Positions 10,501 to 24,257 of a stretch of 64,000 bases of DNA are shown here, piece after piece. Source of the DNA: Eopsaltria australis (Eukaryota; Chordata; Aves; Passeriformes; Petroicidae); assembly GCA_034509425.1 (NCBI GenBank), contig JAVTVJ010000220.1:2294001-2358000 (forward strand). The letters run 5' to 3'. Within the stretch, counting starts at the first letter, position 1. Each line of letters starts with the position of its first letter. The position numbers were made by a program, and so were the translations under genes. The notes beneath the pieces are model-generated. The model was not told the DNA's origin. It did no database searches and worked only from the letters and a program-made list of their open reading frames with translations.

Positions 10501-13500
10501 AAGCTTTTAAGAGGAAGAAAGTTTTGTTTGCTTTTTTTTTGTGTGTGATTTCTGTTGTTCTTTTTTTTGTGGGGGGGATTTCAAATTATGTAATACTTAA
10601 AAAAAGAGAAAACCAAGATAGGAATCTGTTTGAATTTATAGTTGAAATCTGCACCAGCTTTCAGGGAGGCTGATGTGCATGCTGGATTCTGGAATTATGG
10701 AAGAATGTGTTTGACACAATAAGGGGGAAAGGCATTTCCATAATTCCTGAGGCTTCTCATGAGAAGGCAGAAAGGAAAGGGAAATGCTGATGAATGATAT
10801 TTACATTGCTGCTTTGGTATTCCTGGCCCAGGAGTTGGTAGTGGAGCCCTGATTTTTTTCCAGGGAGAAGTCTGAGGTATCTGTGTACAAAACCAGTCAG
10901 TTTTCATATTCCCTTGCACTTCCTGTGGGTTGGATCCCCTCTGCTCTGCACAGCTGTGGCCTGTGATGATGGAGGAGAGATCTGAGCTGTTTTTCCTGAA
11001 GGTTTTTCTTCCTTACAGGCTTCTTTCTCCTTCTAGTAACTATGCTACTAATACAACAAGTAATTCTGTGGCACCATCTACTTAAGCATGTCTAATAAAT
11101 TTATCTGATTAGCACCTGGTGTAATGAAGAGTTGGTAGCATCAGCCATCTGTGAAATGGAGATAAGGCCTCCAGATTTGATTGACAGAGCTTAAACAGGG
11201 AAGGGAGATCAATGCTGTGATTTACCTCCTGTGCTTCCAGCCCTGGCATTGCTATACTGTCTGTGCTTACTCACGTGTAAAACCTCTGTGCAACTATCCA
11301 GGTACTTGGAATTCTGCTCTGGCTTTCATAAATGTGTGATTTTGGAAATTTGGATGGAGGAAACTGGTAACTCCATGGAGGGCAGATTGCTGCCCACTTG
11401 TATCAGTGGAGTAATGAACGTTGAGCGCTAACTAAAGCATGAAACACATGGTATAAAGTAGAGAAATTTTCTATTGCAGTTGTTCTCTGGTAAAGTTTCT
11501 CAATTCCCTTCAGTCCAAAGGCTACCTGACTTGTTACCAAAAAAAAAAAAAAAGTATTATGCAGTGTTTTCATAGCTGTTTTCTTTTACAACCAAACAAA
11601 AACTAGGCCATGCTTTGAACGCTTCTTCAAACTTTTAGTTCTTGTCATGTTGTTGTCTTCTTGTTTGCATATGTATGTTTATATGTATTATTTTTAACTT
11701 TTATATCAACTTGTTTTCAGTTGTACCAGGCCACTTCCTGATATCTTATTGACAACAGATTGAGAAGCTGCTGCAGCAAAAGCCCAGCTTGTAGGAAAAA
11801 GCTGATTTTTATTTTGTCTGCTTGCCTGTGTTCCAGGGGACCATTCCATACCTCATTTCTATATCCACATGCTGATCTCTCTATATAAACTTTACTAGAT
11901 AATGATCTGCTGAAACCAAAGGGAATGTTTTCAAAATTAGCTGTTCTCCAGCAGAGAGTTCGTGATGGGAAGCGTTAAGTGTTCTGTTACAATGCATGTA
12001 AATCCTTTTACTGGCTGAACACGGGAGCTCATACCAATGAGTTCCCACTATTATCCACCATTCCTGGCCAGGGCTCTTGAGGCTGTTCCCAAATGGGCTC
12101 TTTAGAAAGTAGAATGAAAAATGGGCTGAAGAATAGCTCCAGTACATATTGCTCTGTAGGGTTAGTGTTAATGCCATGATAAGCGTTTCCTAAAGCAGGT
12201 TAACAGCTGTTCCCAAGTCATTTTATTGTGTTCTCAGACCGGTGTTTGTGGGTGTAGATTCACTCTGAGTAACTGTCTTGTTGATACCAGACACACTGAG
12301 GTTATTAATTAAACGGTAATTATTCAAACTTGTTTGCATGGTTGTCTGGTTTGTGTGATTTCACACATTTAGACAAGGTTGAGATGTAAAGAAGCTGCAG
12401 AATATTTCAGGGAGAGCCAAGAGTGTGAACTGCTGATAAAGAGAAGGCATTTCCTGTAGGTGAATTTTAGAAAGCAAATTTAGAGAATAACTTGATGAAA
12501 ACTGGGGAGGAATTACCAAGAAGAGAGCAATGTGGCTGAATTGTCAAAGGACTGGAGTTTTGCCTGGTGGGACCTCACTCTGTAGATGTCTTACTGGGTA
12601 ATGGGGTTCAGATCTGTAATGAATTTGAGAGTCCTCAGCATCAGTTTGATTCTGGGAATCACACATGAAACACTGAGGGTTTCATGGTTCACCTTATACA
12701 TCTTTTCTCTTAATACCTGTCTCTTGCCTTTGGGGTTTCAGGAGTTTACCTGAAAATGCTGAGCCCCAGTTCAGGGACTGGTTTGTGCTGTTGGTTGTCC
12801 AGCAGAAAGATGGGAAGCAGAGACAGCGAATCAATAGGCAGGAGGAGAAGTTGTGTTAGTACAGATTATTTGGGGTGCATTTTGAGTAGCCCTGTTTGGG
12901 CCAGTGGCTGATCATCACAGAAGGCTCTGGAATTCTGTGTAGGGATGTGTGAGTGCACTGGAGGAGTAACAGCATCTGCTGTGTTGTGTTGCATTTCATT
13001 GCTGTGTCTTGAGCAGTTAAACCCAAGAATTACCAGGGTGGCCACCCAGAAAACTGCTGCTCTGGATATCCAGCATGTCTTGTGCTCTACAGGTGTTATC
13101 GCTTCATCCAGCAGGATCCCATGTCAACACTGAATTAGCTTGCATTATTTAACTGCAAATTTCTGGCAGGTAGCTGGAAATTTTTAGGAGCTGCTACATA
13201 GGTGGGGTTAGCAGGTGATATATTAGTTTATTAAAGCAGAGGTGTTAAGACTTGCTGCTCTGAGTCACATTAGCAGGAATCTGAAGCCTGATGATACATG
13301 TGGGATAAGGTCATTTGTCCTGGATTTGGTTTGGTTTCATTAAGCCATTGTATGGAACAAATTGCAAAGTGTCTGTTATGAAGTCTGAGGAATTCAAGAT
13401 TACTTTTTTCCCCCATTTATCAGGGCCTAGGGCACATGAAGGAGCAGGTGGGAAATTCTTATCAGGAGGAGGTCAGGACTTTCAAGTTAAGGATATGACT

Positions 13501-16500
13501 CCTTATCTTCCCCGAGTTAATCTGTTACACAGTTAACAACTTTTGGAACTATGTATCAAAGCTTAAAGAAATGCTTCTTGCTTCTATAGTGTTGCTGTCT
13601 GTGCTCTCAAAATTGCAGGTAGATTTAAGAACTTCTGCAGAATGGCAAGGAAGGGATAACGAATCCTACCTGGCTTTTCCAGGTATCTTTTATCAGTGAT
13701 TTTGACTTGCTTTGTAGAAGAACTTGTTCACAGTATCCCTTTTACAGAGAGGAAGCAACCCACCTGCTCCAGACTGGAGAGCAGAATTCAGGTATGGGGT
13801 GAACGGAGTCCAGGGTTGTACCCTCATTTTTTTGGCACTGTTTCCTGTGTGTGGAATGGGTAGACAAGAAAGGATTGCTTTGAAAAACAATGTAAGCTCA
13901 GTTTACAGCCACATAATAGATGTAGTTATGAAGTCGGTTGAGATAAGAGGCTGCAGCCAGGCACTTGATAAGAGAACACTCTGAGTCATCAGCTTTGCCC
14001 CTTCTTTGATGTCATTTGTCCTCTGGGGCCACATTCTTAAGACTCATCTTTTTTCACTTCTGCATCTGTCTGCAAATCAGTTAAAACTGGCCAAAGCTGC
14101 CCAGTTATGGTCAAATTCACTGTCAAAAGCTGTTTGTTTTCTAGCTACAAGCAATAGAATAGGCAAGTTTGAAAGATTTTGCCACAGCTTGCTGTGATTG
14201 AGGAATTGTTGGCTTGGTTGCCCTTATTAGGAACCTTTTCCCTCTGCTTTGGAACTTAAGTATGTTGACATAGTAAATTATTGTAATTCATGCTCACTGT
14301 AGCACACTGTCATAGAGTTTAATAAAATTATGTCAAATGAAGTGTCTCCTTCCTTTGTAATGATGTGCAAAATTAATGGATTAGATTTCTGCAGCGTGGT
14401 AAAACGGCACATTTTTCTTTCCTGCCATGAGTTGTTCTAGGCAGGATCCAAAAGTGCTGAGCAAGGGTTTAGTTCATTTTGGCAGATCCTGCTGTGGTGG
14501 GAGCTGGACAGACAGGAAATGCAGGCCTCTTAGCTGATTCACAGAACAAATTTGGCCTGTGATTCTTTGCTTAGTGGAGATGTGACTCGATATAATTGGT
14601 GGTGTTGAGAACGTGTGTGAAGCAGCATAACCTCCCTGGGGAGTGGCCTGGCTGGGCTCCTGGTTGTGTTGCACCACTCTGGGAGCACCAAGCAAAGGAA
14701 CAGAATATTTTAAGGCTACTTCTTTTGCTATATCTTATCAGCTCTACTTTTTTTTCCCTTTTTGTCTTGTAGATTTGGCAAAGCCTCCCGTAAATGAACC
14801 AAGGGAACCGGAACAGTTTCTAATGCAGACGCCCCAGGGAAATCCACTGCTGCTCTCCCACACCCTACAAGAGCTATTGAGCAAGGACAGTGTGCAGGTG
14901 GAGCTTATACCTGAGAAGAAGGGCCTTTTTCTGAAACATGTGGAATATGAGGTTTCCAGCAAGGTAATGTGAGCAAGCTTTGGGCTTGGTTCGAATGTTT
15001 CCTCCTAAGAATGTCTGTGCAGTTCCTGCTGGCAGAGTCTTGAGTGATTTCAGTGGGCTGGGTGATGCTGGCTTTAAGTAGACCAGTTGTGTGGGCTCAG
15101 TTTTAATGCAGTAGCACTGGGCCTCCCTGACCCGGGCCTCTGCAGCGTGGAACATCTCACTGAGGTGTGAAGGATGGGCTGCAAGTTCACTTGCTTGAAA
15201 CTTTTGCTCTGTACAAAAGCAGATGTGTGACAATGAAAACGGAATGGTTCTGTGACAAATCAGTGTAGACAGCTGGATAGTTCAAACTGGTTTGAGTGAA
15301 GAAATTGTACTGGCAGTGCAAAAAAACCTGAGCAAGTGCTGCTGTCTGAGCTGTGCATTGACTTGTCCCCCCTCGTTAAATTGGCAGCGATTCAAGTGCT
15401 CGGTGTACAGACGATACAACGACTTCGTGGTGTTCCATGAGATGCTGCTGCAGAAGTTCCCCTATCGAATGGTGCCAGCACTGCCCCCAAAGAGGATGCT
15501 GGGAGGTAAACCTGCATCTTCATTTTGGGCTGGAGGGGTTTTGCTTCACGGTGCAAGCGCGGTCATGGTGGTATCGTTGAAAAGAAATGTTTAAAAGATT
15601 GAAAGTCTTGGCTCCTGCTTGCCTCAGACAACTTTGAGGTTATAATACACATAATTTGGAGGTGTGAATTATTGCCATGCTAGAAATTCCTGTAGGTGAG
15701 ATATTAATGTAAAATTGTAGTGTTTTCTTTTTTTTTTTCTTGTGGAATTTCGGTATCTAATGATTTTTCTTAATAAGATTTTAGGTGTAATTCTACGCAA
15801 GAGCACGGCAGAGTTGCAGGTATTGCTTCTTAGAAAAACAGGTTGTGATGATCATTGTTTAGTGGTGGACTTTGCAGTGTTAGTTTAACCAGCTGGATTC
15901 AGTGATCTTAAAAGTTCTTTTCCAACCTAAATGGAATCAGTGTCAGTTCATTCAAGTATACTTTAGCTGTTAGACTAGAAACCAAGTATCCCAAGACAGA
16001 AAGCATATCAAAGCTCCTTCAGGAACATTTTTCATTAATCTGGTTTAAAGCATTTACTATTTCAAAAGTTGCATAACTGTATAAAATTTTGTCTTCTTTA
16101 ATACTTTATCTGTGCAAGAACAAGCTTTGCAGTGTCTTCTCTCCTGCCCATGGTGCTAAGCTCACTGTGTTTCAATAAATAATTGATTTCAATTGAGGAG
16201 TCCATGTATTGCTCCAGTAGAGCAGAGTTGGTAAACAGAGAGCAGAGCAGGGTGTACAGTGAACTGGAGCAAAGCAAAACCATGCCCCTGTAAAGCTTCA
16301 TTCATATATTCTTATGGTGGAATGTGAATTGTGAAGACTCTTTTTGAGGTTGTGAAACCCATGTGTGAATTTAACCTGATTCAGTGTTCTCAGCCAGAAT
16401 TTCCACTTCATGCAACACCTGTGAGCAAAGAGACCTTCTCTGATTAATCTCAGTGGAGAGAGGATGCTTGAAAGAAGCTCCCAAAATCCATCACTTGTCA

Positions 16501-19500
16501 GAGGCTGTTATTTCCTTGCATTGGTGGTGTTTTGGTATTTCCCTGCATTCACCAGTGCGTTTCTTCCCACGCGTATCATAACTTCAGGAAAAAAACTGAT
16601 AGGATTAGTTCCGAAACTGTGCAAGGAGAACAGTTCTCATACAGTGCAAAGCTGTGATAAGGCAGAGAGTGCTGATTGCCTTTAGTCCAGTGGCTGCATA
16701 TAGAAGAGCTGTGGAAGTGGCCCTTAATGGAAACTGCAAACAGGAAAAAGGAAAGGGAACGGGCAGTTCTTGTTTCTGAGTAGATTAATGGACTGACAAA
16801 TGGAGTTGCAGGTCACAGGATTTGATGGATTAGTGCAGATGTGTAACTCTTGGAGCCTCCACATCCCAGAGCCAGATGGACAAAGCTCTGTGCTTTGTCC
16901 TTGGTATGCTCATCTGCTGAGTTACACAGGCCCCAGTGGGGGTCTGCTCCTCTCCATCTGTCAGGTGGGGATGTACGACCTGCTCTGCCCCTTTGGAGGA
17001 CAGCAACCAAGTGAGGCAGATCCTGTGGGAAGTGTGTACATGACTTCAGAAATGTCTGCGTAGGTTAAGCGTGAGCCAAGCAGAATCAAGATCTGCAACC
17101 CCAATGGCAGAAAAATGAATTGGTGGGTGGTGCTGTACTGGGGATCACCTGGGACAGTCCTCACAGCCAGCAAACTGCCAGCTTGAAACTGAGGGAAAGG
17201 AGTAATAATCCTTCATGATATGAGAGAGTTCTCATGATAAGATCCTTCCTTTAATTTCTTTCTGTGCTGCTTCATTTTCCTTTAATCTTTGGTTTTATTT
17301 TATATTGTTCCTGAAAAACTCCAGGAACTTTGATTTGTTGCCTTACTGCAGTTATTGCCAGATTGAAATTCTTCCTCTTGCAGCAAGAGGAGCAGAATGT
17401 TTTTAGTTTGATATGTAAAGACTCTGGATGGATGTAGTGCAGATTGCTGTGCGAGTCTTCCAAAGTACTTTAAGACATCTTGCATGAAAAGGATGGAGGC
17501 TGATCCCAGGAGTGCCGAACAGACTGGGATATCCTCTGTGGAATTGATTCAGAGGAAGAAGAATCTCTGTAGGCCCACAGATTGTAAGTGGAGGTTTCAG
17601 GCCTTAGGCTTGGTTGTTTATCCTTCCTCCCTGACCCACCCTGTGGAAATAACCACATGTAGCGATGTATGCTGGATTTTGGTAAGAGGTAAAGAATGCT
17701 CGATGGAATATTTGTTCAGGTGGTCAGTCTGAAAGTCTGGTTTTGGGCGCTGACAGACTGTGGGTAACCATTCTTTGGTTTTTGTTGCAGTGCTTTTTTT
17801 TTTTTTTTTCTTTCTGAGCTGTAATGTGAGGGGCATTGATTGAAATTTCATCTCATTCGTTGCTGCAGCTGATCGCGAGTTCATAGAATCGAGGAGGAGA
17901 GCGCTGAAGCGATTTATAAACCTGGTGGCTCGACATCCCCCCTTCTCAGAAGATGTGCTCTTGAAACTCTTCCTGTCCTTCAGTGGCTCAGTGAGTGTTT
18001 GTGAGCTAGAGTCCTGAGCTTGCAGGTCTTGCTGTAACTGCCTCGCTGGGCACAGTGTTCAGAATTGCTGTCAGCCTACATGGGTTTGCTCCCTGTGATG
18101 AGGGGAATTTTCTCTCAGTAGGTGTTTCCACAGTGGAAAGTGGAAGGTAATTTCACTCAATGCCAGCAGTGTAGTGTTTTGAAAATTATAACTGTTCTTA
18201 GAGGAATAGAGATTATGCTTTTCTTTAAATTAAACCTAACCTGGGTAAAGCTGTATTGCTGAGTTGTGCCTTACTTGCTGCAATATATCTGAGACCTGCA
18301 TGAACTGCCTGTGTTTTTTCATAGTTCTTTCATGCTCATTTCATGTTCTGTATTTTCTCCAGGATGTACAGAATAAGCTAAGGGAGTTGGTCCAGGGAGT
18401 AGGAGATGAATTTGTGACTTGCAGATTAGCTACCCAGGCCAAGGTATGTACATGAATTTCTTGCAACATGTTATTCTGGTTTAAATGGCTTTCTCCTCCA
18501 GGTGCTTCAGTTATGGCTTTTGTACAGTGATGGAGACCTTAGGTAGGAGACAGTTGTTTCCAGAGTTTGAAGGACTTGTAATTATATTGAAAAGATCAAA
18601 TAAACTTTTGACTCTTAAGGGCCTGATATTTCTATCTAAATTCTGGCTCATGAATATGACATAGATTGAACAATGAATCCTGCTCAGAACATGTTTCTCT
18701 GTAATTACTTGTACTTGCATAACAAACAAATGCACAAATTGCACAATTTAAAAGTTAATATCCAGATTGATGTCTTTCCCTTGTGCTCATGCCCTCATTC
18801 TGTCTCCCTGTGGGAGAGCAATTTGGACTGTTATGGAAAAGTTAGTTATAAGTTCTCCATATATCTGTTTATCCCAGTGATTAGTGCTATGACAAGTTTT
18901 AAGTACACATCCACTGTGTTCATTGAGCAATTTCAAAGCAAGTTGTTGTTCAGGTTCCTGCAATGCTTGCAGAAGGTTTTGCAACTGGAGCTTAATTCAG
19001 GCTTTTACCAGTGATAAACTGGTCAAAGAAAAGCTGAACTTTCAGTCCATGCTTGACTTTACTGGGCTGGGAGTTACCAGCAAGATCAGATGGAGCTTGA
19101 AACCTCACAAACCCTCTTTTAACTACATAGGAGAATTGCAGATTTTGCCAACTCTGTCTACAGTGGATATTTGAATCTTTCTGCCTCTGAAAATCAGAGC
19201 TATTTGTGTGACTTGGACACCTAAATGGGAAGCTGATCTCTGCAGAGTTGTCAGAGCACAGAGTGAGGGAGTGAGCACAGGAGGGAAGCCTGTCCCTCTC
19301 TGCATACTGTGGTGTGCCTGTGATTTGTCCACCAGTAACCCCTCTGTACTCCTTCAGGACTTCCTCCCGGCTGACATTCAGGCCCAGTTTGCTGCCAGCA
19401 GGGAGCTGATCAGGAATATTTATAACAGCTTTTATAAGCTCCGGGACCGTGCGGAGAGGATCGCGTCCCGAGCCATCGATAACGCCTCCGACCTCCTCAT

Positions 19501-22500
19501 ATTTGGGAAGGAGCTAAGGTAGGTTGGGAGGGATAGGGTTTGCTGATGTGGATATTTCTACTGTTGGTTTAGAACTCAAAACTGTTGTTAAAATTTACCT
19601 GCAAATGATCTGGTAAAAATGGGTATTTCAGTGCATGCTGTAGGGCATAATCAATTTTCCTTTTACAAAAGAAGGGAATGCACACTTCCACTGAGGCTGC
19701 ATTCCCTGGAGTGTGAGGAAAGAAAATACCTTCACATTCAGGTACTTGTGTTATTGTCTCTCTCCCCAGTATGTACACAGTTAACTCTGCATTTGTGATG
19801 GGACAGTAGTAGCTCAGCACTGTGAGCTTTTTGGAGGGATTTGAAACTCTGAACTGATCTCTGCAAATAACTTTATCTGCTCAGTGGAATTTGTCTCCTA
19901 GGTGTGACCATTGCTTATCTCCTTCCAGTGCTTTGGGCTCAGACACTACCCCACTTCCTTCCTGGGCTGCTTTGAATAACAACACATGGGGGACTCTGAA
20001 ACAAGCCCTGAAGGGTCTGTCTGTTGAATTTGCACTTCTGGCAGATAAGGCTGTGCAGCAGGTGAGCCCTTTCTTTCTTTTTTTCTTTTTCTTTTTGTAA
20101 CATGAATGAGGTACACTGCTGCCCTAAATTTCATCTTGAATCATGAACTCTGTGGACACAAGCCCTTCAAGAGTTAAGAGGGAGATTGCAGTCCAAACTC
20201 ACATCCTCAACGAACATCCTGCTTGTTCAAGCTTGTGTGAAATACCTGGACTGTGTTTAAATGGGGAAAAAATGTAACAGACAAGGGAAAGGAGGGAAAA
20301 ACCTCCTTTCTTTCTTAATTTTAAATGGTTACTGCACACGTTAAGTTCACTATTATGGTGAGCTGTCCAGAAGTGCTGTGTTCCATTTTATTAATCTGCT
20401 ACAGAGAGCCCAGAATAACTTGCTTCTGAATCACGTTTTCACATTAATGTACTTAAACATTACATGAGAATCATTCAGACTGAAGCACCACATTCCTGTC
20501 TAAGTGTACAGTGTGGTAATGACTGTCACAATAATGTGAGAACATGACAGTCTGGGAAGGAAAAGTAATAGTTTTGTCTTCAGTGCTCTTCATCTCATTG
20601 TGTTGAAACACTCAGCGTGCTTTTGTAGATCAGTCAGGCCAGGTCTCTTTCTCCAGAGTTTATGCTCCAGAGAGCTCTATTGATACAGGAAGAAAAGAGT
20701 ATTTTGTAAAATAAAAAAAACTGCAAGTGAAATTTGTCTTGGTGTCTCATCTCTGCCTTCTGATGCGTGAACTATTATGGGGAACATGCAGGTATTCAGA
20801 GTTTTAATGGATTAGTTATCTTGTAGGAAGGGAAGATGAAAGATTGGAGGAATCTGCAAGAGCAAGGAATTCCAGGCAGAGTGCGCTGAAAGGACTGACA
20901 CGCAGTGAAATCAACTCCTCTTGTTCTAATGATCAGTCAGTTGGAAAAGCTGTTCCTGCCTCAGTCAGGTCTTTGTTCTGCACACTGAAGACTAAACACT
21001 CCAGTGCCATTGGAGGGAGTTTTGATGCAGTTGTGTAAGCACTGATGTGCCCTGGAGAGAGCAGTGAGAGCCTGCCTGGTGTGGGGGGTGAAGGGCTGTG
21101 ATGCCAGGCTTACGTAAAATGTACTTTTTCCTTGTTTTCTAGGGTAAACAGGAAGAGAATGATGTGGTGGAGAAGTTGAACCTTTTCCTGGATTTACTCC
21201 AGTCCTATAAAGTGAGCTCTGCTGTTCTTCTGCCAACAAGAAAGTTGTTTAGAGCAAGCTTGTGCTCTTTAGAGGGTGTAATGCTAACTGGATGGAAAAC
21301 TCTGTGAGGCCAGTTCAGAGGCAAACTGGGCATCTGGCAGAGGGAGGGGAGTGGCTGTTGGCCATAAGGAGCTCTGTAGCCTTACTGATCAGCCTGTCTG
21401 ATGATGAGAACTTGCCAAAGAGCAGACTCTGCAAGGAATTTAAAATTATGACTGGTTAAATTGAATGGATAGGCTGACTTTGTTTTTAGGTTTGGCTGCT
21501 TTTGAGTCAATAGATTGCTACTGGTTCACTCGTGGAGACATGAGTTCAGTTATGAATGAAAGGATTTTGTTAATACTAATCTTTTGGTCAGCTGTATGTG
21601 GCAGCCTCTCCTGACATTCCCAGGCTGGGACTGAAATTGAAGAATACTATTGAGCCAGCACTTTAATTAATTGCCAGCACTTAATACTGAGAAGGTCAGA
21701 AAAGATGAGAGGCCTGATAAGATCCAAAATGTTGACAGAGTTGCCTCCAGGTTGCCTCTTAAGCACACTGGTCTGGGTTCAAGCAGTTTTGTTTCTTGAA
21801 TTCCTAGCTACCAGCATTTTTTGACCCTCTTGAATGCAAAGGAGTAGAAATCTGCAGCATAGAAATGACACGAAGTGTGACTGTGTGTGTGTGTGTGTTC
21901 CTGATGCACTTGGCTGTGTGTTTGCTGACTCTTGGCTCCCACTGTGGACCTGCTGTTTTCTTTTCCCATTCAGGACCTGTGTGAAAGGCACGAGAAGGGG
22001 GTATTGCACAAGCACCAGCGGGCATTGCACAAGTACAGCATGATGAAGAAGCAGATGATGAGTGCCACTGTGCAGAACAAAGAACCAGAATCGGTGGAGC
22101 AGCTGGAGTCTCGGATTGTGGAGGTAGGGCAGTCACCTGGGAGAGCCAAGGGTGGGACTGGGCTCTGTAAATGGTGCTGCTCTGTAGCACAGTCACGTTT
22201 GCAGGAAGTTTTTGGACTGAAAGGGTAGCCTGTACTTTGGGAAATCTGTGCCACGTGGAAAATGTGTTTGTTTTCCTCAATACTCATTACTGGCTCTCTG
22301 GCAGCACATCATTTGCAGGAGCTGTGGGAAGCAGCAGTCTGCATGATGGAAAGGGCAGTTCCTGTTGGATCAAATGGGTCCAGGAACTGCCCATTTTAGG
22401 TTTTTGGTATGTGTTTGAATTGCTGGTGTGGGGAGGAATGCTGTTTCCTCCTGCTCTTAAGTGCTTGGCACCCTCTTCCTGATCACTGAATTTCTGTTCT

Positions 22501-23503
22501 TCCAGCAAGAAAACGCGATCATAACCATGGAGCTGCGGAATTACTTCTCCCTGTATTGCCTGCACCAGGAGACACAGCTCATCCACATCTACCTGCCTCT
22601 CACATCTCACATTCTGGGGGCCTTTGTCAACTCCCAGATTCAGGGTCACAAAGAGGTGAGTTCTGGACTGTGTCCTTTTTCCCAAAATACGAATGAGAAT
22701 TTGAATGGATTTGTTTTCACCCATTGGCCTTCATCCTCTAATCACCTGCACAGCTGGGCTCTCCCATAACTGAGGAAGTCACCTGAAGTTTTTCCAGTTT
22801 GGGGTGAGGATCAAGGTTGGCCTCTAACACCTCTAAAAGATGGTAACTTCTTGCAGCAAGTTTTTTTTCTTCTTCTCTCATCTGTAGCTGATCCTACCCT
22901 TTGGGTAGTTGAAAAAGACCCAACCACTAATTCTCTATGCTGTAATGAATGATGTGTGTTTGCTAGATTAATCTGGCTTTTTGTTGTGCTACACAGTAAT
23001 TGTATGACAAGAAAACTTTCTGGGTTTTGCTCTAAAACTTAGAAGCTCCCTTTTGTTAAACTCTAAATATGGCCTGTAACATTCCCCATATACAGACTTT
23101 CTTGGTTTGGTTATATTAGGAAAGTCTCTCCTCCTTCAGCTCCCTTCCATCCCTTCAGTAAAGGAATTTGATGAAGGGAAATCTCCCATACATGCTCAGG
23201 AAAATGTTCAGGGGGCTGCACATAGCACTGGTCTAACAGGAATAGTGTGGATCCACTGAACTTCCTGAAAATACTCCAGCAAATTTGTGTTGTGCTTCTG
23301 AGCACCTGAGAATGCTGCTGAAATTCCATTTGGTGAGATGGTTGCCTGCTGTGTGGTCATGTCTGCTTTCTCTCCTTCTCCACTCACAGATGAGTAAAGT
23401 CTGGAATGAACTGAAGCCGAAGTTGAGCTGCCTTTTCGTGGGATCCAGCAGTATGCCAACACCACCACTGTCACCTCCAGAGGGAAACTTCTTTTCCAAT
23501 TAA
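7074..23503 (+). CDS. SNX8: Sorting nexin-8 (complete, 11 coding exons)
   Basis: SNX8 is a phosphoinositide-binding PX-BAR protein that acts on early endosomes in endosome-to-Golgi sorting and membrane tubulation. Coding exons are 7074-7137, 14773-14963, 15388-15505, 17869-17990, 18363-18443, 19358-19518, 19929-20061, 21143-21211, 21974-22123, 22506-22655 and 23390-23503. All have GT/AG borders and compatible phases, giving 1353 nt and 450 residues; human is about 465. The N-terminal tail starts MTAAAMDGEPP. The PX domain spans about 62-165, with RRYNDF at 93-98 and the PPK motif at 118-120. The BAR-like helical region spans about 210-445 and includes the conserved block LPSWAALN. The protein ends EGNFFSN. 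The first ATG has a weak context; M6 sits in a better one and could also be used. I see no frame lesion. Confidence 0.95.
7138..14772 (+). other. SNX8: SNX8 intron 1
   Basis: This 7.6-kb intron joins the GC-rich first exon (one base of a split codon; donor GCAG|GTACGA) to exon 2 (acceptor TTGTAG|ATTTGG). It contains homopolymer runs (T near 7964-7980, A near 11540-11553) and an A/C-rich low-complexity patch at 9960-10110. I recognise no coding exon or RNA gene in it. Confidence 0.75.
9960..10110. repeat. A/C-rich low-complexity patch
   Basis: The stretch is made almost entirely of CCAAA/AACCC-like words with runs of A and C, inside SNX8 intron 1. The open frame over it (MEKIPTNHQNPPKPK) reflects this composition and is not a gene. 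Confidence 0.7.
15855..15945 (+). mobile_element. CR1 LINE tail remnant
   Basis: A short degraded CR1 3' end lies in SNX8 intron 3. It has TTTAGTGGTGGACTTTGCAG, then ATTCAGTGATCTTAAAAG and CTTTTCCAACCTAAATGGA. Confidence 0.75.
21882..21898 (+). repeat. (TG)n microsatellite
   Basis: About eight uninterrupted TG units, in SNX8 intron 8, roughly 75 bases upstream of the acceptor of exon 9. Confidence 0.9.
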
Positions 23504-23586
23504 TGTTCCGAGCATCCCACATGGAGCAAGAAGGGCAATCAACGAAGGGGTGGGACTTCTACCTCCAATGAATCCTCCAAACAGCT

Positions 23587-23609
23587 ATTTTTTTTTTTTT
23601 TTTTTTTTT
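23587..23609 (+). repeat. Poly(T) run in SNX8 3' UTR
   Basis: An uninterrupted run of about 23 T, 84 bases after the SNX8 stop codon. Confidence 0.9.
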
Positions 23610-24251
23610 AATATTGCTGCTTTGAGCTGCTCTCTGATTTAGACAGACTGGATGGTGGGGCAGAACATACGGATATAGAGACAATTTTGTAATTTTGCAA
23701 TGCCCTGGGGCAGGGCTGATGTTCATTATCCTGCAGACACTCCTCATGGGGTCGGGATATGGCCTGGCACAGAGAGTGCTGCAGTGTTGTTACTGAGGCC
23801 TCTGCATCTTGTACTAACAGTCCTCCAATCATATTTATCTGCAGCTGTGCTGACACATCTCTGCACGTCTCTGAAGTGCTGAGATGAACAGGATAGCCGA
23901 AGCACTTGCTTGTAGTGGAGATAAATCGCCTTTTATGCCTTGGAGGGCCTGTGTGAGGGACGTGTGTGCATAAGGAAAGCTGAAAGCCATCCCCCATCCC
24001 ATTGTAGGTGTCTGAATTTGATTTCTTACTGCTAGACCTTAGCACAAAATGAATGAAGTGGTTGGATTTTGTAACCCAGCGGGGCAGGGGTCAGTGCTGC
24101 TGTGTGACAGGGATTTTCCTGATGGTGCTGGATGGACTGTATTGTCAGTGTGTTTCTCTTCATGGTTGCAGGGCAGCCTGGGGACTTGCTCAGATTTTTC
24201 AGTTTGGGGCCAAAGACAGCTGGGTTCAGGAACTCAGAGGAGTTTGCCTGG

Positions 24252-24257
24252 AATAAA
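24252..24257 (+). terminator. SNX8: Candidate SNX8 poly(A) signal
   Basis: AATAAA, the first canonical hexamer after the SNX8 stop codon (750 bases downstream). Its use is inferred; a downstream GT-rich element is not obvious. Confidence 0.4.

Noticed and set aside
14985..14995. GGTTCGAATG resembling a tRNA B box
   Set aside because: No matching A box or acceptor stem at the right distance; it lies in SNX8 intron 2.
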